64,000 nucleotides of DNA from [Mycobacterium] nativiensis (GTDB lineage Bacteria; Actinomycetota; Actinomycetes; Mycobacteriales; Mycobacteriaceae). Where the stretch lies: positions 88,456-152,455 of the forward strand of contig NZ_CP083986.1 of NCBI RefSeq assembly GCF_020172685.1, written 5' to 3'. Each line of letters opens with the position of its first letter. Positions within the stretch are counted from its first letter, which is position 1. This document shows, in pieces, positions 18,109-27,256 of the stretch. The translations under genes were made by a program, and so were the position numbers. Under the pieces are notes generated by a model. That model was not told the origin of the DNA. It did not search any database and was given only the letters and a program-made list of their open reading frames with translations.

Positions 18109-18714
18109 ATGCGTCGAAGGTGGGCTCGCAGTGCCGCAACGGGAGCCGCCTGCGCGGTGGCGCTGGCAATCCTGGCCGGCCCGCTGGTTGCGCCGACCCC
18201 GGCCGTCGCCGACCCCGCCCAACCGCCGGGAGCACCGGGATTCACCCCGGCGCCCTCCGACTGGTCGCCGCACATGGATTTCTGGCCGTACAACACCTTC
18301 GCCTACCAGGTCACGCCGGAGATGATCAGCGGCATGTCGGACTCATGCCAGTGGTTCAACACGCAGTTCGACCCGTTGATCGGGCAGATCAACGATGTCA
18401 ACCGCGCCCTCGGTGACCACCACGACGTCTACGCCGGTGTGCAGTCTCAGGCGGATGCCGTAGTTGCCGGCATCGACCGGTCGACGGGGTTCCTGGCGCC
18501 GCGCCTGCAGCCGCTGACGATCCGCAACACCCCGGACAACTACGGCCCGTACTCACCGATCTACGGCGGCGAGCAGCTGACCGGCGTGCTGTTCCAGCTG
18601 TCCCGAATCGCCGACAGCATGCGGAACAAACAACCGGCGGGATTCACCCGTCCCCACATCGATTCCGCCGCCGGGTGGGGTAACGCGCTGCGGAATTCCG
18701 GGGCGTGCACCTGA
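18109..18714 (+). CDS. Secreted protein of unknown function
   Basis: 201 aa with a twin-arginine-like basic start (MRRRWARS) and hydrophobic core, then a probable cleavage after AVA (about residue 35). The mature part begins with a Pro-rich stretch and contains two Cys residues (SCQWF near 78 and a Cys just before the C-terminus) that could pair. No enzyme motif is recognised. The ATG at 18109 has GGAGG 6 nt upstream; a GTG at 18103 is the alternative. It is divergent from the second mce operon and co-directional with the Mce-associated gene 98 bp downstream. Confidence 0.75.
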   Translation: MRRRWARSAATGAACAVALAILAGPLVAPTPAVADPAQPPGAPGFTPAPSDWSPHMDFWPYNTFAYQVTPEMISGMSDSCQWFNTQFDPLIGQINDVNRALGDHHDVYAGVQSQADAVVAGIDRSTGFLAPRLQPLTIRNTPDNYGPYSPIYGGEQLTGVLFQLSRIADSMRNKQPAGFTRPHIDSAAGWGNALRNSGACT

Positions 18715-18811
18715 GCGCGCGCCGCCGCAGGTTGCGGTACCTTCGTGGTGCGTTGTGGCCGAACGGCTCCGGCCGGCAGTGACCGGACGGGTCCAGGGGA
18801 GGGTGGTTCAG

Positions 18812-19423
18812 GTGTCGGAGGAGCGGGAATCGACCGACGAGCCCGACGTTGTGACCGATGAGCCCGACGCTGTGACCGATGAGCCCGAGGCGGAGTCCGA
18901 CGATTCACCGTCCGAGCCGGCCGCCGAAGAGGCGGCGCCCTCCCGCCCGGCGCGCCCGAGGTGGCAGTGGATCGCCGCGGCGGTGTTGGCGCTGGGCCTG
19001 ATCGGTGCTGCCGTCGAGGGCTGGTTGCTGTACGCCCACCACCAGCGTGCGGTGGCGGCCGCCCAAGCGCTCGACGCCGCCGAGCGGTACACCCTGGTGC
19101 TGACCGGTGTGGACCCGGCCTCGGTCGACAAGAACTTCGCCGAGGTCCTCGACGGCGCCACCGGTGAGTTCAAGGACATGTACTCGGCGTCAGCCGAGCA
19201 GCTCCGCCAACTGCTGATCGACAATAAGGCGACCGCGCACGGCACCGTGATCGACGCGGCGGTCAAATCCGCCACCAAGAACAAGGTCGAGGTGCTGCTG
19301 TTCGTCGATCAGTCGGTGAGCAACAAGGTCGCGCCGCAGCCGAAGATCGACCGCAGCCGCATCGTGATGACCATGGAGAAGGTGGACGGGCGCTGGCTGG
19401 CCGCCAAGGTCGACATGCCCTGA
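18812..19423 (+). CDS. Mce-associated membrane protein, paralogue flanking the mce operon
   Basis: 203 aa. It has an acidic N-terminus carrying three near-identical TDEPDxV units (a 21-bp tandem repeat at about 18835-18897), one transmembrane helix (about 52-74) and an Mce-associated domain. The domain aligns without gaps to the gene at 7947-8579: FAEVLDGATGEFKDMYSAS versus FAAVLNGATGDFKDTYTKAS, both ending MxKVDGRWLAxKVxxP. The start is GTG at 18812, 9 nt after GGAGG. It faces away from the mce operon yet is presumably an accessory protein for it. Confidence 0.84.
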   Translation: MSEERESTDEPDVVTDEPDAVTDEPEAESDDSPSEPAAEEAAPSRPARPRWQWIAAAVLALGLIGAAVEGWLLYAHHQRAVAAAQALDAAERYTLVLTGVDPASVDKNFAEVLDGATGEFKDMYSASAEQLRQLLIDNKATAHGTVIDAAVKSATKNKVEVLLFVDQSVSNKVAPQPKIDRSRIVMTMEKVDGRWLAAKVDMP

Positions 19424-19434
19424 ACGGCGCTTGC

Positions 19435-20157
19435 CTAGCCGCCCAAGCGTTTACGCATCGACCAGATCAGCACTTCCGACGGCGCCGACGCGGTGAGCCG
19501 CTGACCGCCGCCGCCGCTGAAGCGGACCGCGTCACCGGTGTTCAACGCGCCGGCGCCCTCCAGGTCGACGTGGCCGACCGCGACGAACAGATGCACATAC
19601 GGCGCATCGGGTAACTCGATGTGGTCTTCGGCCCGCAGTCGGGCGGCGTACAGGGTGGCGTCGGCGTTGCCGATGGTGATCGCGGCGCCGGGGTCACTGC
19701 CCGAAGCGACGGCGATCAGCGCGCCGCCGGTCAGGGCGTCGCCGATGTCGTGCTGCTGGTAGCCGGGCGCGCGTCCCGGGGTGTCGGGCATAATCCACAT
19801 CTGGACGAAATGCACTGGCTCGCTGGCAGATTCGTTCTTCTCCGAATGCAGGATCCCGGTGCCGGCGGACATTCGCTGCGCCAGCCCGGGATGGATCACC
19901 CCGGCGTTGCCGATCGAATCCCGATGGCTCAACGCGCCGGACAGCACCCAGGTGACGATTTCGGCGTCACGGTGCGGGTGGGTGTCAAACCCGAAAGCCG
20001 GCGCCACGATGTCGTCGTTGTTGACCAGCAGCAGCCCGTGATGGGTGTTGTCCGGGTCGTAGTAGTCGTTGAACGAGAACGAATGCCGCGAATTGAGCCA
20101 CGACGCATGAGTGGCCGCCCGGTCCGCAGCCCGGCGCACATCGAGCAAGCCCGCCAT
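19435..20157 (-). CDS. Pirin family protein
   Basis: 240-aa bicupin of the pirin/YhhW family. The N-terminal cupin carries the metal-ligand pattern: FDTHPHRDAEIVTWVLSGALSHRDS provides the His residues and the glutamate follows in GTGILHSEKNE. Homologues include quercetin 2,3-dioxygenase-like enzymes and redox-responsive regulators, so catalytic activity is possible but not shown. The length is usual for the family (about 230-240). It is monocistronic, with its 3' end 11 bp from the convergent Mce-associated gene, and is divergent from the hydrolase operon. Confidence 0.88.
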   Translation of the reverse strand: MAGLLDVRRAADRAATHASWLNSRHSFSFNDYYDPDNTHHGLLLVNNDDIVAPAFGFDTHPHRDAEIVTWVLSGALSHRDSIGNAGVIHPGLAQRMSAGTGILHSEKNESASEPVHFVQMWIMPDTPGRAPGYQQHDIGDALTGGALIAVASGSDPGAAITIGNADATLYAARLRAEDHIELPDAPYVHLFVAVGHVDLEGAGALNTGDAVRFSGGGGQRLTASAPSEVLIWSMRKRLGG

Positions 20158-20235
20158 GTCACAAGGCTAGCGCGCAACCTGGTCGATGCCGGTAGTCTCC
20201 TTGCAACCGCCGAGGTGATACGGAGGTGGCAGGCG

Positions 20236-20283
20236 ATGTCCGTCGAGACCGGCGCGTGCAACAACGCCGGTGTCGCCGCGTGA
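20236..20283 (+). CDS. Candidate 15-aa leader peptide
   Basis: ATG at 20236 follows GGAGG (20222-20226) with 9-nt spacing and encodes MSVETGACNNAGVAA. Its stop overlaps the GTG start of the hydrolase gene (GTGA). A TAGTCT hexamer at 20193-20198 could be the -10 box. The ribosome-binding site is better than anything directly before the GTG, so this small ORF may serve to load ribosomes for the hydrolase. Regulatory meaning is unproven. Confidence 0.4.
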   Translation: MSVETGACNNAGVAA

Positions 20284-22193
20284 GTCGCCCAACTCTGCAA
20301 CACCTGCAGATCGCCGACCTCATCGCGCACGCGGGCGGGGATCCGTGGGCGGTCGATGACAGCCTGCAGTCCGGCAGCCCGACCCAGATCAACTTCCTGG
20401 CCCAGGCGTTCCATCAGGCCGCCGGCTCGGCCACCTCGGCCGAGGAAACCTTCATCGCCGCCCAGCAGCACTTCGAGCAGTACAACCGCGAGAACGGTGA
20501 GCAGCCGATCAACAACGGCGCCGAAGTGCAGCGGGTCAAAGACGGCCTGCACGCCACCAACGCCCAACTCGGCCAGATCGCCGCCGATCTGGAGACCATC
20601 GCCGCAGCCCTGGCTCAGGCCCGCGCCGCCTCGCAGGCCAACATCACCGCGCTCAACGCCAACCTGATCGTCCTCGACGCCCGTATCGGGGTGTACCTGG
20701 ACCAGGAGAATCAGGGCTACGACCACGACGCGGACATCGCCCAGTGCCGCCAGTTGGCCCAGGACGACACCGCAACCGCGCTGCACAACGCCACGGTCAT
20801 CCGCAACGGCTACTCCAAAACCCTGCAACAGGCCTTGACGAATCTGCGGGTACGGGATGGCTACGACCCCGACGCTGCGGTGCGCAGGTTCGACGCGGAC
20901 GCGCCGGCCCCGCCACCGGGACCCGTGCCCGACGATCCCAAGGAGTTCAACGACTACTGGAACAGCCTGACCCCCGGACAGAAGGATTGGCTCTTCAACT
21001 CCGACCACAGCATCGGCAACCATCCGGGCATGCCCGCCGACCCACCGGATCACCTGGGCTACGACCACTACAACAAGCTGCATCTCGCCGACGAACTGGG
21101 CAGTGCACAGGCCGCCGCCACGCAGGCCGACGCGCTGCGCAACCAGCACCCCGACTGGGCGGTCGGCGAGAACATTCCCCGCCCCAACAAACCGGGGGCC
21201 ATCTTCGACGACCGCGTCGCCTACGAGAACTGGCAACGCCAGTACGACGCCGCCCGCGAGGGCGCCAAGTACCTTTCCGACCTACGGGCCGTCGACACGG
21301 TGCTTCGGGCCAGCCCGGATCGCAAACTGATGCTGCTGGACACCAAGAGCGGCACGCAGGCTCACGCCGCCATCGCGGTCGGCGATCCGGATAAGGCCAC
21401 CCACGTGTCGGTCACCGCCCCGGGGCTCAACACCACGGTGCACGGCGGTATCGAAAGCATGGCCGAAGAAGCCACCAACGTTCGCCGGGAAGCCATGCGG
21501 CAGTTGGGCCTTACCCCCGGCCACGCAACCGATTCCGTTTCGGCGATCGCCTGGATCGGTTACGACACACCGCAGGTGCCCGGTTTCGACGAGAAAACCG
21601 CATCCCTGGCCGGGCTTTGGGACGTCACCCACGACGACCTCGCCAAAGCCGGCGCGCATGATCTGGCCCGCTTCTACGACGGCATCCAGGCCTCGCACCT
21701 GAGCGGCCCCGCCGACCTGACCGCGATCGGGCACTCCTACGGGTCGCTGACCACCGGACTGGCATTGCAGGAGCCCGGCGATCACGGGGTGTCGCGGGCC
21801 CTGTTCTACGGGTCGCCCGGAATCGAGGCGTCCACTCCCGGGCAGCTGCACCTGCAGCCCGGCCAGGTGTTCGCCATGGAGGCTCCCGACGACAAGATCC
21901 AACTGGTCTACGACGCCAGGGCCGTCGGCCAGGGCATTCCGATCGTCGGCACCTACCTCAACAACGAATTCGGCGACTTCGGGCCCAACCCGGCCACCAA
22001 CCCCGAGTTCACCCGCCTGGCGACCGGGCCGTCCGCCGTGACCGACGGCCACGGCGGAGCCATCACCCTGGAGGGAGCTCACGGCCACAGTGACTACCCC
22101 CGTTTCCCCGACGGCGGAGGCCTGCGGACGACCAACTACAACATCGCCGCTGTGCTCGCAGGACTGGGCGACAAGGCGGTTCAAGGAAATTGA
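20280..22193 (+). CDS. Large DUF1023-type alpha/beta hydrolase
   Basis: 637 aa. The N-terminal about 250 residues are mostly helical, with a coiled-coil-like segment at about 60-135 and then a conserved linker, SLTPGQKDWLF. The C-terminal half is a DUF1023 alpha/beta hydrolase containing WIGYDTPQVPGF, the nucleophile elbow GHSYGS with Ser486, and a likely catalytic His in GAHGHSDYP. Many such mycobacterial proteins have WXG100-like N-terminal regions and may be secreted, but no signal peptide is seen. The start is GTG at 20280. It overlaps the downstream lipoprotein gene (TGATG), indicating a shared operon. The substrate is unknown. Confidence 0.82.
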   Translation: MSRPTLQHLQIADLIAHAGGDPWAVDDSLQSGSPTQINFLAQAFHQAAGSATSAEETFIAAQQHFEQYNRENGEQPINNGAEVQRVKDGLHATNAQLGQIAADLETIAAALAQARAASQANITALNANLIVLDARIGVYLDQENQGYDHDADIAQCRQLAQDDTATALHNATVIRNGYSKTLQQALTNLRVRDGYDPDAAVRRFDADAPAPPPGPVPDDPKEFNDYWNSLTPGQKDWLFNSDHSIGNHPGMPADPPDHLGYDHYNKLHLADELGSAQAAATQADALRNQHPDWAVGENIPRPNKPGAIFDDRVAYENWQRQYDAAREGAKYLSDLRAVDTVLRASPDRKLMLLDTKSGTQAHAAIAVGDPDKATHVSVTAPGLNTTVHGGIESMAEEATNVRREAMRQLGLTPGHATDSVSAIAWIGYDTPQVPGFDEKTASLAGLWDVTHDDLAKAGAHDLARFYDGIQASHLSGPADLTAIGHSYGSLTTGLALQEPGDHGVSRALFYGSPGIEASTPGQLHLQPGQVFAMEAPDDKIQLVYDARAVGQGIPIVGTYLNNEFGDFGPNPATNPEFTRLATGPSAVTDGHGGAITLEGAHGHSDYPRFPDGGGLRTTNYNIAAVLAGLGDKAVQGN

Positions 22194-22750
22194 TGTTTCA
22201 CCGAGTATCCCCACCACAGCCGCGACGATGCCTGTTCGCTGTCTTGGCCATCGCCGCACTAACCGCAGGATGTCACGTGTCCCAACCTTATGAACCCACC
22301 CCGCCCAGCGTTGCCGCCGAGGCCGCCGACGTACTGCGATCCCTGCCGTCGTTGGAGGACACCCAAGCCCAGGTGCAGGCGGCGATGAACGAGATCACCG
22401 CTGCCGCCGGCCAGCTCATCTCGTCGGTCCGATGGGAGACCCTTCACGAGGGCTCGGGCGGCAACTGCGAACGACCCTATGAACAGACGGCGGGCAAACG
22501 GTACTTCCTGCCGGACGCCATCGCGCAGAACGTCGACGTGTCAGAGCAGGCCTGGGCCAAACTCGAACAGGCCGCCAAGGTGGCGGCCGCGAAGCTGGAC
22601 GCCACCGAGGTGCAGGTGATGCAGAACCAGCCGGGCAATCACGATGTCGGCTTCTACGGTCCCACCGGCCTTTTCATCAAGGTCGGCTACCGCGGCAACC
22701 TGGTGGTCTCGGGCTACACCGGCTGCCGGCTGCCGCGCGAGGCCAAGTAG
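22193..22750 (+). CDS. LppA-like lipoprotein
   Basis: 185-aa putative lipoprotein with a signal sequence ending in the lipobox LTAGC (Cys about residue 27). The mature part is helical with a helical pair at about 40-75. Three further Cys-free strands and a Cys pair (GNCERP and GYTGCRLP) could form a disulfide. The overall pattern (late GFYGPTGLFIKVGYRGNLVVSGYTGCRLP) resembles the LppA family of mycobacterial lipoproteins. ATG at 22193 is preceded by AAGGAA and overlaps the hydrolase stop, so the two products are likely made together and may act together at the cell surface. Confidence 0.72.
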   Translation: MFHRVSPPQPRRCLFAVLAIAALTAGCHVSQPYEPTPPSVAAEAADVLRSLPSLEDTQAQVQAAMNEITAAAGQLISSVRWETLHEGSGGNCERPYEQTAGKRYFLPDAIAQNVDVSEQAWAKLEQAAKVAAAKLDATEVQVMQNQPGNHDVGFYGPTGLFIKVGYRGNLVVSGYTGCRLPREAK

Positions 22751-22754
22751 CCGC

Positions 22755-23879
22755 CTACCAGTCCGATTCGTCGAAGGTGATGACGCCGCGGATGTTCTTG
22801 CCGTCGATCATGTCCTGGTAGCCGTCGTTGATGTCCTCGAGCTTGTAAGTCGTGGTGATCATCTCGTCGAGCTTGAGCAGCCCGGACTTGTACAGGCCCA
22901 CCAGCTTGGGCGTCTCGATGTGCGAGCTGCCGCCGCCGAAGATGTTGCCCTTCAACGTCTTCTGCAGCATGGTGAACAAGAACAGGTTCAGCTTCACGTC
23001 CGCGTCGACCATCGAGCCCATGCCGGTGACCACGCAGGTGCCGGTCTTGGCGGTCAGGATCATCGCCTCTTCGATGTACTCGCCCTTCATCTCGCCGACG
23101 GCGATGATCACCTTGTCGGCCATCAGGCCCCAGGTCTCCTCCATGACCGGCATGATCGCCTCGGCCATCGACGGGTAGACGTGGGTGGCGCCGAACTTGA
23201 CGGCCGCCTCGCGCTTGAAGGGCACCGGGTCGATCGCGATGACGCGCCGCGCCCCGGATACCACCGCGCCCTGCAGGGCGCTCATGCCGATGCCGCCGAC
23301 GCCGACGATGATGACGGTCTCGCCGGGCTTGACCTCGGCGACGTTGGTGGCCGAACCGAACCCGGTCGGCACCGCGCAGCCCATGATGGCCGCGGTCTCG
23401 AACGGCACGTCCTTGTCGATCTTGACCACGGAGTCCTGGTGCACGGTCATGTAGGGCGAGAACGTGCCGAGCAGGTTCATCGCCGAGACCTCGTGCGAAC
23501 CGGCGTGGATCCGGTTGGTGCCGTCGGCGATGGCCTTGCCGCCCAGCAGCACTGCCCCGCGGTCACACAGCGAGCGGAAGCCCTTCATACACGGCGGACA
23601 GTTGCCACAGGCCGGGATGAAGGCCATCACGACGTGGTCGCCCTCTTCGAGGCCGGTGACGCCCTTGCCGACCTTGGTGATGACGCCGGCGCCCTCGTGG
23701 CCGCCCAGCGCCGGAAGGCCCATCGGGGTGGCTCCGGTGGTCAGGTGGTAGTCGGAGTGGCACATGCCCGCGGCGTGCACCCGGACCTGGACTTCGCCTT
23801 CGACCGGGTCGCCCAACTCGATCTCGTCGACCCGCCACGGCGAGTTCAGCTCCCACAACAATGCGCCCTTGGTCTTCAT
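22755..23879 (-). CDS. NDMA-dependent zinc alcohol dehydrogenase
   Basis: 374-aa medium-chain dehydrogenase of the NDMA-dependent type, close in length and sequence to mycobacterial AdhB. The catalytic zinc ligands are Cys40 and His61 (GGHEGAG). The structural zinc is bound by Cys91, Cys94, Cys97 and Cys105. The Rossmann motif is VGVGGIGMSALQG at about 198-210. Family members hold nicotinamide tightly and oxidise primary alcohols, passing electrons to an unknown acceptor in vivo (mycofactocin in related systems). The promoter carries a KstR-like box. It lies downstream of a steroid-type SDR on the same strand. Confidence 0.92.
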   Translation of the reverse strand: MKTKGALLWELNSPWRVDEIELGDPVEGEVQVRVHAAGMCHSDYHLTTGATPMGLPALGGHEGAGVITKVGKGVTGLEEGDHVVMAFIPACGNCPPCMKGFRSLCDRGAVLLGGKAIADGTNRIHAGSHEVSAMNLLGTFSPYMTVHQDSVVKIDKDVPFETAAIMGCAVPTGFGSATNVAEVKPGETVIIVGVGGIGMSALQGAVVSGARRVIAIDPVPFKREAAVKFGATHVYPSMAEAIMPVMEETWGLMADKVIIAVGEMKGEYIEEAMILTAKTGTCVVTGMGSMVDADVKLNLFLFTMLQKTLKGNIFGGGSSHIETPKLVGLYKSGLLKLDEMITTTYKLEDINDGYQDMIDGKNIRGVITFDESDW

Positions 23880-23891
23880 GACCGGCCATCA

Positions 23892-23905
23892 TAGAACACG
23901 TTCCA
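23892..23905 (-). promoter_or_regulatory. KstR-like operator over the alcohol dehydrogenase promoter
   Basis: TAGAACACGTTCCA matches the published KstR pattern TNNAACNNGTTNNA at every fixed position. Read on the minus strand, it directly abuts and partly overlaps a TATGAT -10 hexamer (23888-23893), 8 nt before the dehydrogenase ATG. That is where a TetR-family repressor would block transcription. KstR itself is not encoded in this window. Confidence 0.6.
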
Positions 23906-23947
23906 GAAGCAGCCCCGACGGGTGCTCTTAGCTGGGAGAATGCCGTC

Positions 23948-24691
23948 CTAGCTGGTCTTGTGTGGAATGCCCACGGACAGGCCTCCGTCGAGAACCAGGT
24001 CCGCCCCGGTCATGTAGGAGGACTCGTCGGACGCCAGGAAGACCACCGCGGTGGATACCTCGGCGGACTTGGCGCCACGGCCGAGCGGAATCTGCAGGGA
24101 GTCGTCGGGGATGGCGATCGTCATCCGGGTGCGGATCAGGCCGGGCAGCACACTGTTGACCCGGATGTTGTGCGGTGCCAGTTCCACGGCGGCGGTCTTG
24201 GCCAGGCCGCGCACTCCCCACTTGGAGGCGACGTAGCCGTACAGGCCGGCCGTGCCGCGCATGCCCTCCACCGAGGAGATGTTGATGATGGAGCCTCCGC
24301 CGGCGGTCTTCATCGGTGCGACCGCCGCGTGCATGCCGAGCATGGTGCCGGTGAGGTTGATGTCGAGGACCTGCTGCCAGGCCGCGAGGTCGAAGTTCTC
24401 CAGGGCGTTGTACTTGGCGATGCCGGCGTTGTTGACCAGCACGTTGAGTTTCCCGAACGCCTCGACCGCGGTGGTGACGGCGTCCTGCCACTGCTCGGGC
24501 GCGGTGACGTCCAGGCGGACGAACCGGGCGGTGTCGGCCCCCAGCTCGTCGGCGAGTTTGGTGCCCTCCTCGTCCAGGATGTCGCCGATAACGACCTTGG
24601 CGCCCTCGGCGGCCAGCGCCCGCGCGTGTGCGGCGCCCATGCCCCGCGCACCGCCGCTGATCAGCGCAACCTTGCCTTCGACTCTGCTCAC
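23948..24691 (-). CDS. SDR oxidoreductase, FabG3 / hydroxysteroid dehydrogenase-like
   Basis: 247-aa classical short-chain dehydrogenase. The cofactor-binding SGGARGMG is at residues 12-19, NNAG at 87-90, and the catalytic set is Asn112, Ser139/Ser140, Tyr153 and Lys157. Asp37 after the second strand indicates NAD(H) preference. It resembles M. tuberculosis FabG3 (3-alpha,20-beta-hydroxysteroid dehydrogenase) along its length (GGARGMGA, GDILDEEG, LASDESS), but lacks that protein's C-terminal tail. The GTG at 24691 has GGAGGAA upstream. With the KstR-like box next door this suggests a role in sterol metabolism, which is inference. Confidence 0.85.
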   Translation of the reverse strand: MSRVEGKVALISGGARGMGAAHARALAAEGAKVVIGDILDEEGTKLADELGADTARFVRLDVTAPEQWQDAVTTAVEAFGKLNVLVNNAGIAKYNALENFDLAAWQQVLDINLTGTMLGMHAAVAPMKTAGGGSIINISSVEGMRGTAGLYGYVASKWGVRGLAKTAAVELAPHNIRVNSVLPGLIRTRMTIAIPDDSLQIPLGRGAKSAEVSTAVVFLASDESSYMTGADLVLDGGLSVGIPHKTS

Positions 24692-24888
24692 GGGGTTCCT
24701 CCGGCGGGTACGGGATCGGACACGTTTATTTGCGCGCAAGCGTGGCACAGCGGTTCCGGCAGTGCACACTCGGCAGTCATGGCGGTCAATCGGGGCGCTC
24801 ACCAAGGCCACCAGCGAGTATTACGGCGAACCCGCCGCCGCGCCGGTGCCGTGAGCTAACTCGCGGTCGACGGCCGGCCGGGCGGTGA

Positions 24889-25758
<870 letters not shown>

Positions 25759-25803
25759 GTCGCGGTCGGCGCACCGTCGGCCGGTTCGGTTAGCGTGGCC
25801 GCC

Positions 25804-26556
25804 ATGAGCTCCGACGACAAGATGTTGGCGCGCATCGCCGCGCTGTTGCGTCAGGCCGAGGGCACCGACAACGCGCATGAAGCCGACGCGTTCATGGCGG
25901 CAGCGCAGCGGCTGGCCACCGCGACCTCCATCGACCTGGCGGTGGCCCGGGCGCACTCGGCGAACCGGACGGCGGCGACCGCCCCGGTGCAGCGCACCAT
26001 CACCATCGGGTCGCCCGGGGCCCGGGGCCTGCGCACCTACGTGCAGTTGTTCGTGGGCATCGCCGCGGCCAACGACGTGCGCTGTGATGTGGCGTCGAAC
26101 TCGACGTTCGTCTACGCCTACGGCTTCGCCGAGGACATCGACGCCACCCATGCGCTGTACGCCGGCCTGGTCGTTCAGATGGTGCGGGCCTCCGACGTCT
26201 ACATCGCCAGCGGGGCGCACCGGCCCACCCCGACCATCACCGCCCGGCTGAACTTCCACCTGGCGTTCGGAGCCCGGGTCGGCCGGCGGCTGGCCGAGGC
26301 CCGTGATGAGGCCCGCAAGGATGCCGAGAAGGACCGCAGTCGGGCGCCGGGCACCGCGATCGCGTTGCGTAACAAGGAGGTCGAACTGCGCGACCACTAC
26401 CGCAGCGCCTCGCAGGCACGCGGCACCTGGCGCGCCACCCGGGCGTCGGCGGGTTATTCGTCGGCAGCGCGGCGGGCCGGGGACCGGGCCGGCCAGCGAG
26501 CCCGGCTGGGTGACAGCACCGAACTGTCGGGGGCGCGGTCCGCGCTGGAGCGGTGA
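25804..26556 (+). CDS. DUF2786 protein (Rv0184-like)
   Basis: 250-aa cytoplasmic protein. The N-terminal about 45 residues form the DUF2786 domain (KMLARIAALLRQAEGTDNAHEADAFMAAAQRLA), a helix pair found in many actinobacterial and phage-related proteins. The rest is Arg/Ala-rich and helical. Function is unknown. The ATG at 25804 is 7 nt after a TAGCGT hexamer (leaderless pattern); a GTG at 25795 is the alternative. Its stop overlaps the next gene (GTGA), as in Rv0184-Rv0185. Confidence 0.85.
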   Translation: MSSDDKMLARIAALLRQAEGTDNAHEADAFMAAAQRLATATSIDLAVARAHSANRTAATAPVQRTITIGSPGARGLRTYVQLFVGIAAANDVRCDVASNSTFVYAYGFAEDIDATHALYAGLVVQMVRASDVYIASGAHRPTPTITARLNFHLAFGARVGRRLAEARDEARKDAEKDRSRAPGTAIALRNKEVELRDHYRSASQARGTWRATRASAGYSSAARRAGDRAGQRARLGDSTELSGARSALER

Positions 26557-27062
26557 GCGAACAACCGTCCGGGCGTGACACCCAGCGCGCCAAGGTCTAC
26601 GCCGCGGAGGTCTTCGTTCGGACGCTGTTCGACCGTGCCGCCGAACGCGGTTCGGGTGACATCGAATTCTTCGGCACCCGGTTGACGCTGCCGCCGGAGG
26701 CCCGCTTCGGCTCGGTGGCGGCGGTACAGCGCTACGTCGACGACGTGCTGGCGTTGCCGTCGGTGCGCGATCGGTGGCCGGTCGGTGGCCCGCTGGGCGT
26801 GCGCGCACGACGCGGTGTCATCGCGGCGCATTACGAAAAGCTTTGTGAGACAGGCGTTATCGCCGTACCCGACCAACGGGGCGGGAGCTGGGCGCTACGG
26901 GAACTGGTGGTGCTGCACGAGATTGCGCATCACCTGTGCGACGCCCGGCCGCCGCACGGCGCGGATTTCGTCGCGACGTTCTGCGAACTGGCCGAAGTGG
27001 TGATGGGCCCGGAGTTGGGATATGTCCTGCGGGTGGTGTTCGCCAAGGAGGGTGTGCGTTAG
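26553..27062 (+). CDS. HEXXH metallohydrolase (Rv0185-like)
   Basis: 169 aa, identical in length to Rv0185. The C-terminal half carries VVLHEIAHHLCD, a zincin HEXXH motif, followed by a downstream acidic residue in CELAEVVMGPELG. This fits a small SprT/zincin-like metallohydrolase. The GTG start at 26553 overlaps the DUF2786 stop, so the two are co-translated. Its substrate is unknown. Synteny with M. tuberculosis breaks right after this gene. Confidence 0.83.
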   Translation: MSEQPSGRDTQRAKVYAAEVFVRTLFDRAAERGSGDIEFFGTRLTLPPEARFGSVAAVQRYVDDVLALPSVRDRWPVGGPLGVRARRGVIAAHYEKLCETGVIAVPDQRGGSWALRELVVLHEIAHHLCDARPPHGADFVATFCELAEVVMGPELGYVLRVVFAKEGVR

Positions 27063-27209
27063 CGGCGGCGCGCAACGGGTCAAAGACGGCCCTCCATCGT
27101 CCCTTCCAGCCCCCGAAGGGGCCACGAGACTCTAAAGACAAGTCGGACTCAGCTTGCTGGGGGCACGTCACGATCATGAGATCACCTTGAAGGCGATGGG
27201 CATGATCCG

Positions 27210-27240
27210 TTCAATCAGTGATTGAATCAGCGATTGAATC
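27210..27240. promoter_or_regulatory. Palindromic operator for the adjacent TetR gene
   Basis: A perfect 17-bp palindrome, TTCAATCA-G-TGATTGAA, spans 27210-27226. Its right arm is repeated once more (GATTGAATC at 27220-27228 and 27232-27240). The site lies 17-47 bp before the ATG of the TetR gene, the usual place for autoregulation. Three spaced half-sites could allow cooperative binding of two dimers. Confidence 0.72.
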
Positions 27241-27256
27241 GTGGTTTGATGCTGTA

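Noticed and set aside
27063..27209. Possible RNA gene or strong terminator after the HEXXH gene
   Set aside because: Only a weak GCCCC/GGGGC hairpin (about 27109-27122) is present; no cloverleaf or conserved RNA pattern was found.
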